The translations under genes were made by a program, and so were the position numbers. A stretch of 64,000 nucleotides of DNA from JBCCTX01 sp964468435. GTDB lineage: Bacteria > Bacteroidota > Bacteroidia > J057. The notes under the pieces are model-generated. The model ran no database searches. It saw nothing but the letters and a program-made list of their open reading frames with translations, and was not told the DNA's origin. Location of the stretch: assembly GCA_964468435.1 (NCBI GenBank), contig CAYXVE010000024.1, positions 1 to 64,000 on the forward strand. The letters run 5' to 3'. Positions 63,301 to 64,000 of the stretch are shown here, in pieces; positions within the stretch are counted from its first letter, which is position 1; each line of letters starts with the position of its first letter.

Positions 63301-63445
63301 AGATGAAGTCATAGATAGGCATCGCTTCTTTTTGTACTTCTTCCGGAATCTGACCGATGGTCTGCAGGGCCATACGGAGGGCATCCTCGGGATACCCCTT
63401 TCGAAGAAGTCCCTTAGCTTGCAGATAGGTCTGTTGCCAGTTCAT
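60371..63445 (-). CDS. TPR-CHAT caspase-like protease
   Basis: 1024 residues, cytosolic. Residues about 60-420 are tandem kinesin-light-chain-type TPRs ('LNNLGFVHHMLGQYEQAIAN', 'LYSLSDAYIQLGQYDHAIAA', 'THNLGELWNQMGRYDKGAEI', 'LSNLGYLYVEMGKYTEATEI'), followed by a helical region and, from about 700, the CHAT domain. The catalytic dyad is intact: His851 in 'LHIATHGYF' and Cys939 in 'VVLSACETALG'; 'GEGIYGLQRAFRMAGAKTLI' and 'SLWRVSD' complete the signature. CHAT proteases cut proteins after sensing by TPRs, and relatives serve as effectors in CRISPR (Csx29) and other immune or death systems. Here it stands alone, convergent with the membrane protein. Substrate unknown. Confidence 0.9.
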   Translation of the reverse strand: MNWQQTYLQAKGLLRKGYPEDALRMALQTIGQIPEEVQKEAMPIYDFIYDAGIKAQRFEFLVEMVPVINQLKGQFYGEDSLTYATGLNNLGFVHHMLGQYEQAIANYEACLKIYQLHARQLSNNYASTLYSLSDAYIQLGQYDHAIAAVHESANIYWEILGAEHDQYIRTRYHLAKIYHQRGRYAEAVELLRQIIEVNARLFGKQHLAYLDPMQTLVRVLQDTGEYEEAENLLLEGKQIIEQDQGTDNLDYAMITHNLGELWNQMGRYDKGAEILEISLVLKQKFFGAQHEEYARTLNNIAVAYKKNGQSEDAESAYLSSKNIIEQTLGVDHPDYGHILSNLGYLYVEMGKYTEATEILLESLKIDEALLGKDHPTIANTYYLLGYLSFMRKEFELANKFYLLSLDIYHRTPKVNPKSLASALFNYGFFLDYSEQDPDDAGKNYYLGFIYMIRFIKAQLPALSEREKQALTDQFSQMISLYAGYVFEHYQENATLIQDLYSFYLMLKGLLGYSMRHMRDTIHMANDDQLNRDFDAWLESRKQLAIAYKKEMLPKEIAKWEESANLLERRLSKQSHIFAQNQALEMINWKQVQQVLQPHEAAIEMIRISRVKRSDAEIVTTYLLLIILPEKYGQQVPELLVIDDAETMETTYLQAYRQSLFQEIPAALQARQWIYDHANPWSEVTAAELFEKYWGKLQNFMKPYVDITAWYFSPDGVYHLINVEALYDPNNQHYVLDQVEVHLLTSTRDLLDEGEMPGDTEKRAVLIGAPDFDRVSEGNGNNTAALEQTLRWIDLPGIGGIAPLPGTRQEMEEVGRLLEEHHWHVETWLQEEASVEQLFAVKQPTILHIATHGYFMLPPETGTGLGMPRGLLTMDNQHSIKDESLHPLLLSGLLLAGAQQAFSEVDDPEGEDKVVDGIFSAYDASNLRLSGTQLVVLSACETALGPVRYGEGIYGLQRAFRMAGAKTLICSLWRVSDAATEQLMVSFYQHWLKSGDIHGAFRQAQQELRRHYPDPYYWGAFVVIG

Positions 63446-63858
63446 ATTTGAGGGATTTTAGGCTAATGTTCATGATATTGAAAAATTGTTTCAAAAGAGT
63501 TTATCTACATTTTCGAACATGCTCATGACCGTAATTTTTTTGAACTTCAGGAGAAAGAGATAGCCGATTGGGAAAGATGGAAAACTAAATAAGAGCTGCT
63601 AATGGTATGATATTTTCCAAGAAATTTAGATTCATTCCACCTGAATTTTAATTGGCTCAACAACTAATCCTTTGCAAAATAATGACTATTTGTGATAATC
63701 CTGAAAAGAACGGCAATTCAGGATATTAATACGGTCAGCTAAATCAAGGAGAATTTTCATATATACTTCAACATGGAAATAACGATCGTCTTATTAATAT
63801 AAATTAATGGCAGGATTAATCTCACAGAGATAATTATTCAACAATAAAAATATATTTA
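63446..63858. other. intergenic region with possible coding remnant
   Basis: 413 bp, mostly AT rich. A plus-strand open stretch at 63482-63592 without an ATG reads like a protein tail ('FEHAHDRNFFELQEKEIADW' then a short basic end), perhaps a degraded gene. No terminator or promoter is convincing. Confidence 0.35.
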
Positions 63859-64000
63859 TTACTGCCTATTATCCTGTTTAGGATTTGCTTTAAAACCAGG
63901 AATATGGTTGATAATTTCTAGCGAAGCATTGATCACAGATACTCTAATCATTTCATTTACAGCGGTAATAATTAACTCGGCATCTTCATTCTCATATTTA
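63859..64000 (-). CDS. partial protein of unknown function, cut by the window edge
   Basis: The last 46 codons and stop (TAA, 63859-63861) of a minus-strand gene; its 5' part lies beyond the window. The visible part is 'ENEDAELIITAVNEMIRVSV', then 'LEIINHIPGFKANPKQDNRQ'. It is amphipathic helical with a polar tail. Not recognised. Confidence 0.5.
   Translation of the reverse strand, partial: KYENEDAELIITAVNEMIRVSVINASLEIINHIPGFKANPKQDNRQ

Noticed and set aside
60371..63445. A type III-E CRISPR (Craspase) locus around the CHAT protease
   Set aside because: No gRAMP/Cas7-11 gene and no direct-repeat array were seen in the window.

Overview
The window looks like chromosomal DNA of a Bacteroidota bacterium, most likely an aerobic or microaerobic member of the Saprospiria/Cytophagia side of the phylum. 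The signs are promoter elements of the Bacteroidota type (TAnnTTTG), few recognisable Shine-Dalgarno sequences, a 1063-residue PKD-repeat adhesin ending in a type IX secretion (type B, CHU_C-like) sorting domain, an HU-CCDC81/SPOR protein, a fused CcoN-CcoO cbb3 oxidase subunit, and many TPR proteins. The genus is inference. No tRNA, rRNA, CRISPR array, insertion sequence or prophage was seen.

Layout. 1-5.8 kb: TapB-like secreted protein, photolyase, folC, an outer-membrane barrel and a lipoprotein. 5.8-12.6 kb: a small membrane protein, dnaA, a DUF58 protein, a TPR protein, an alpha/beta hydrolase, a SirB-cytochrome c protein and a Nudix hydrolase. 12.6-17.4 kb: AI-2E family permease, 2-hydroxyacid dehydrogenase, FAD monooxygenase-like protein, methyltransferase, FKBP lipoprotein. 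17.5-21 kb: an HD-domain/PycTM membrane protein tightly coupled to polyphosphate kinase. 21-33 kb: PKD adhesin, ECF sigma factor with a membrane partner, two SPOR proteins, an outer-membrane barrel and a giant TPR lipoprotein-like/secreted protein. 33-42 kb: hemB plus a signalling cluster (CRP-fused response regulator, two histidine kinases, a receiver protein, two universal stress proteins, HtrA). 42.5-52.9 kb: complete cbb3 oxidase cluster in the order ccoI, ccoS, ccoNO, ccoQ, ccoP, ccoG, fixH, safE-like, then two very small ORFs and a hemerythrin-type (RIC) protein. 53-64 kb: RlmD-type methyltransferase, mannose-1-phosphate guanylyltransferase, palindromic repeats, a fused DppD-DppF ABC ATPase, a second 2-hydroxyacid dehydrogenase, a decayed gene, a multi-pass membrane protein, a TPR-CHAT protease and a gene cut by the right edge.

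The most interesting unit is an apparent oxygen-response circuit. On the minus strand one operon encodes a universal stress protein, a soluble PAS histidine kinase whose PAS domain carries the FixL heme-ligand signature (His74, Arg94), a stand-alone receiver, a receiver-kinase hybrid, a receiver fused to a CRP/FNR DNA-binding module (in effect FixJ and FixK in one chain), and hemB. Its recognition helix has the CRP pattern K-E-x-x-x-R, which predicts a GTGA-N6-TCAC site. A perfect 18-bp palindrome of that type lies between the divergent usp and ccoI genes, and a near-perfect copy lies before ccoS. In both cases the palindrome centre is exactly 51.5 bp from the first base of a TAnnTTTR promoter box, and a weaker GTGA half-site has the same geometry before the signalling operon itself. 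This suggests a self-regulated FixL-(FixJ/K) system linking oxygen sensing, heme synthesis and cbb3 oxidase assembly. It is inferred from sequence only.
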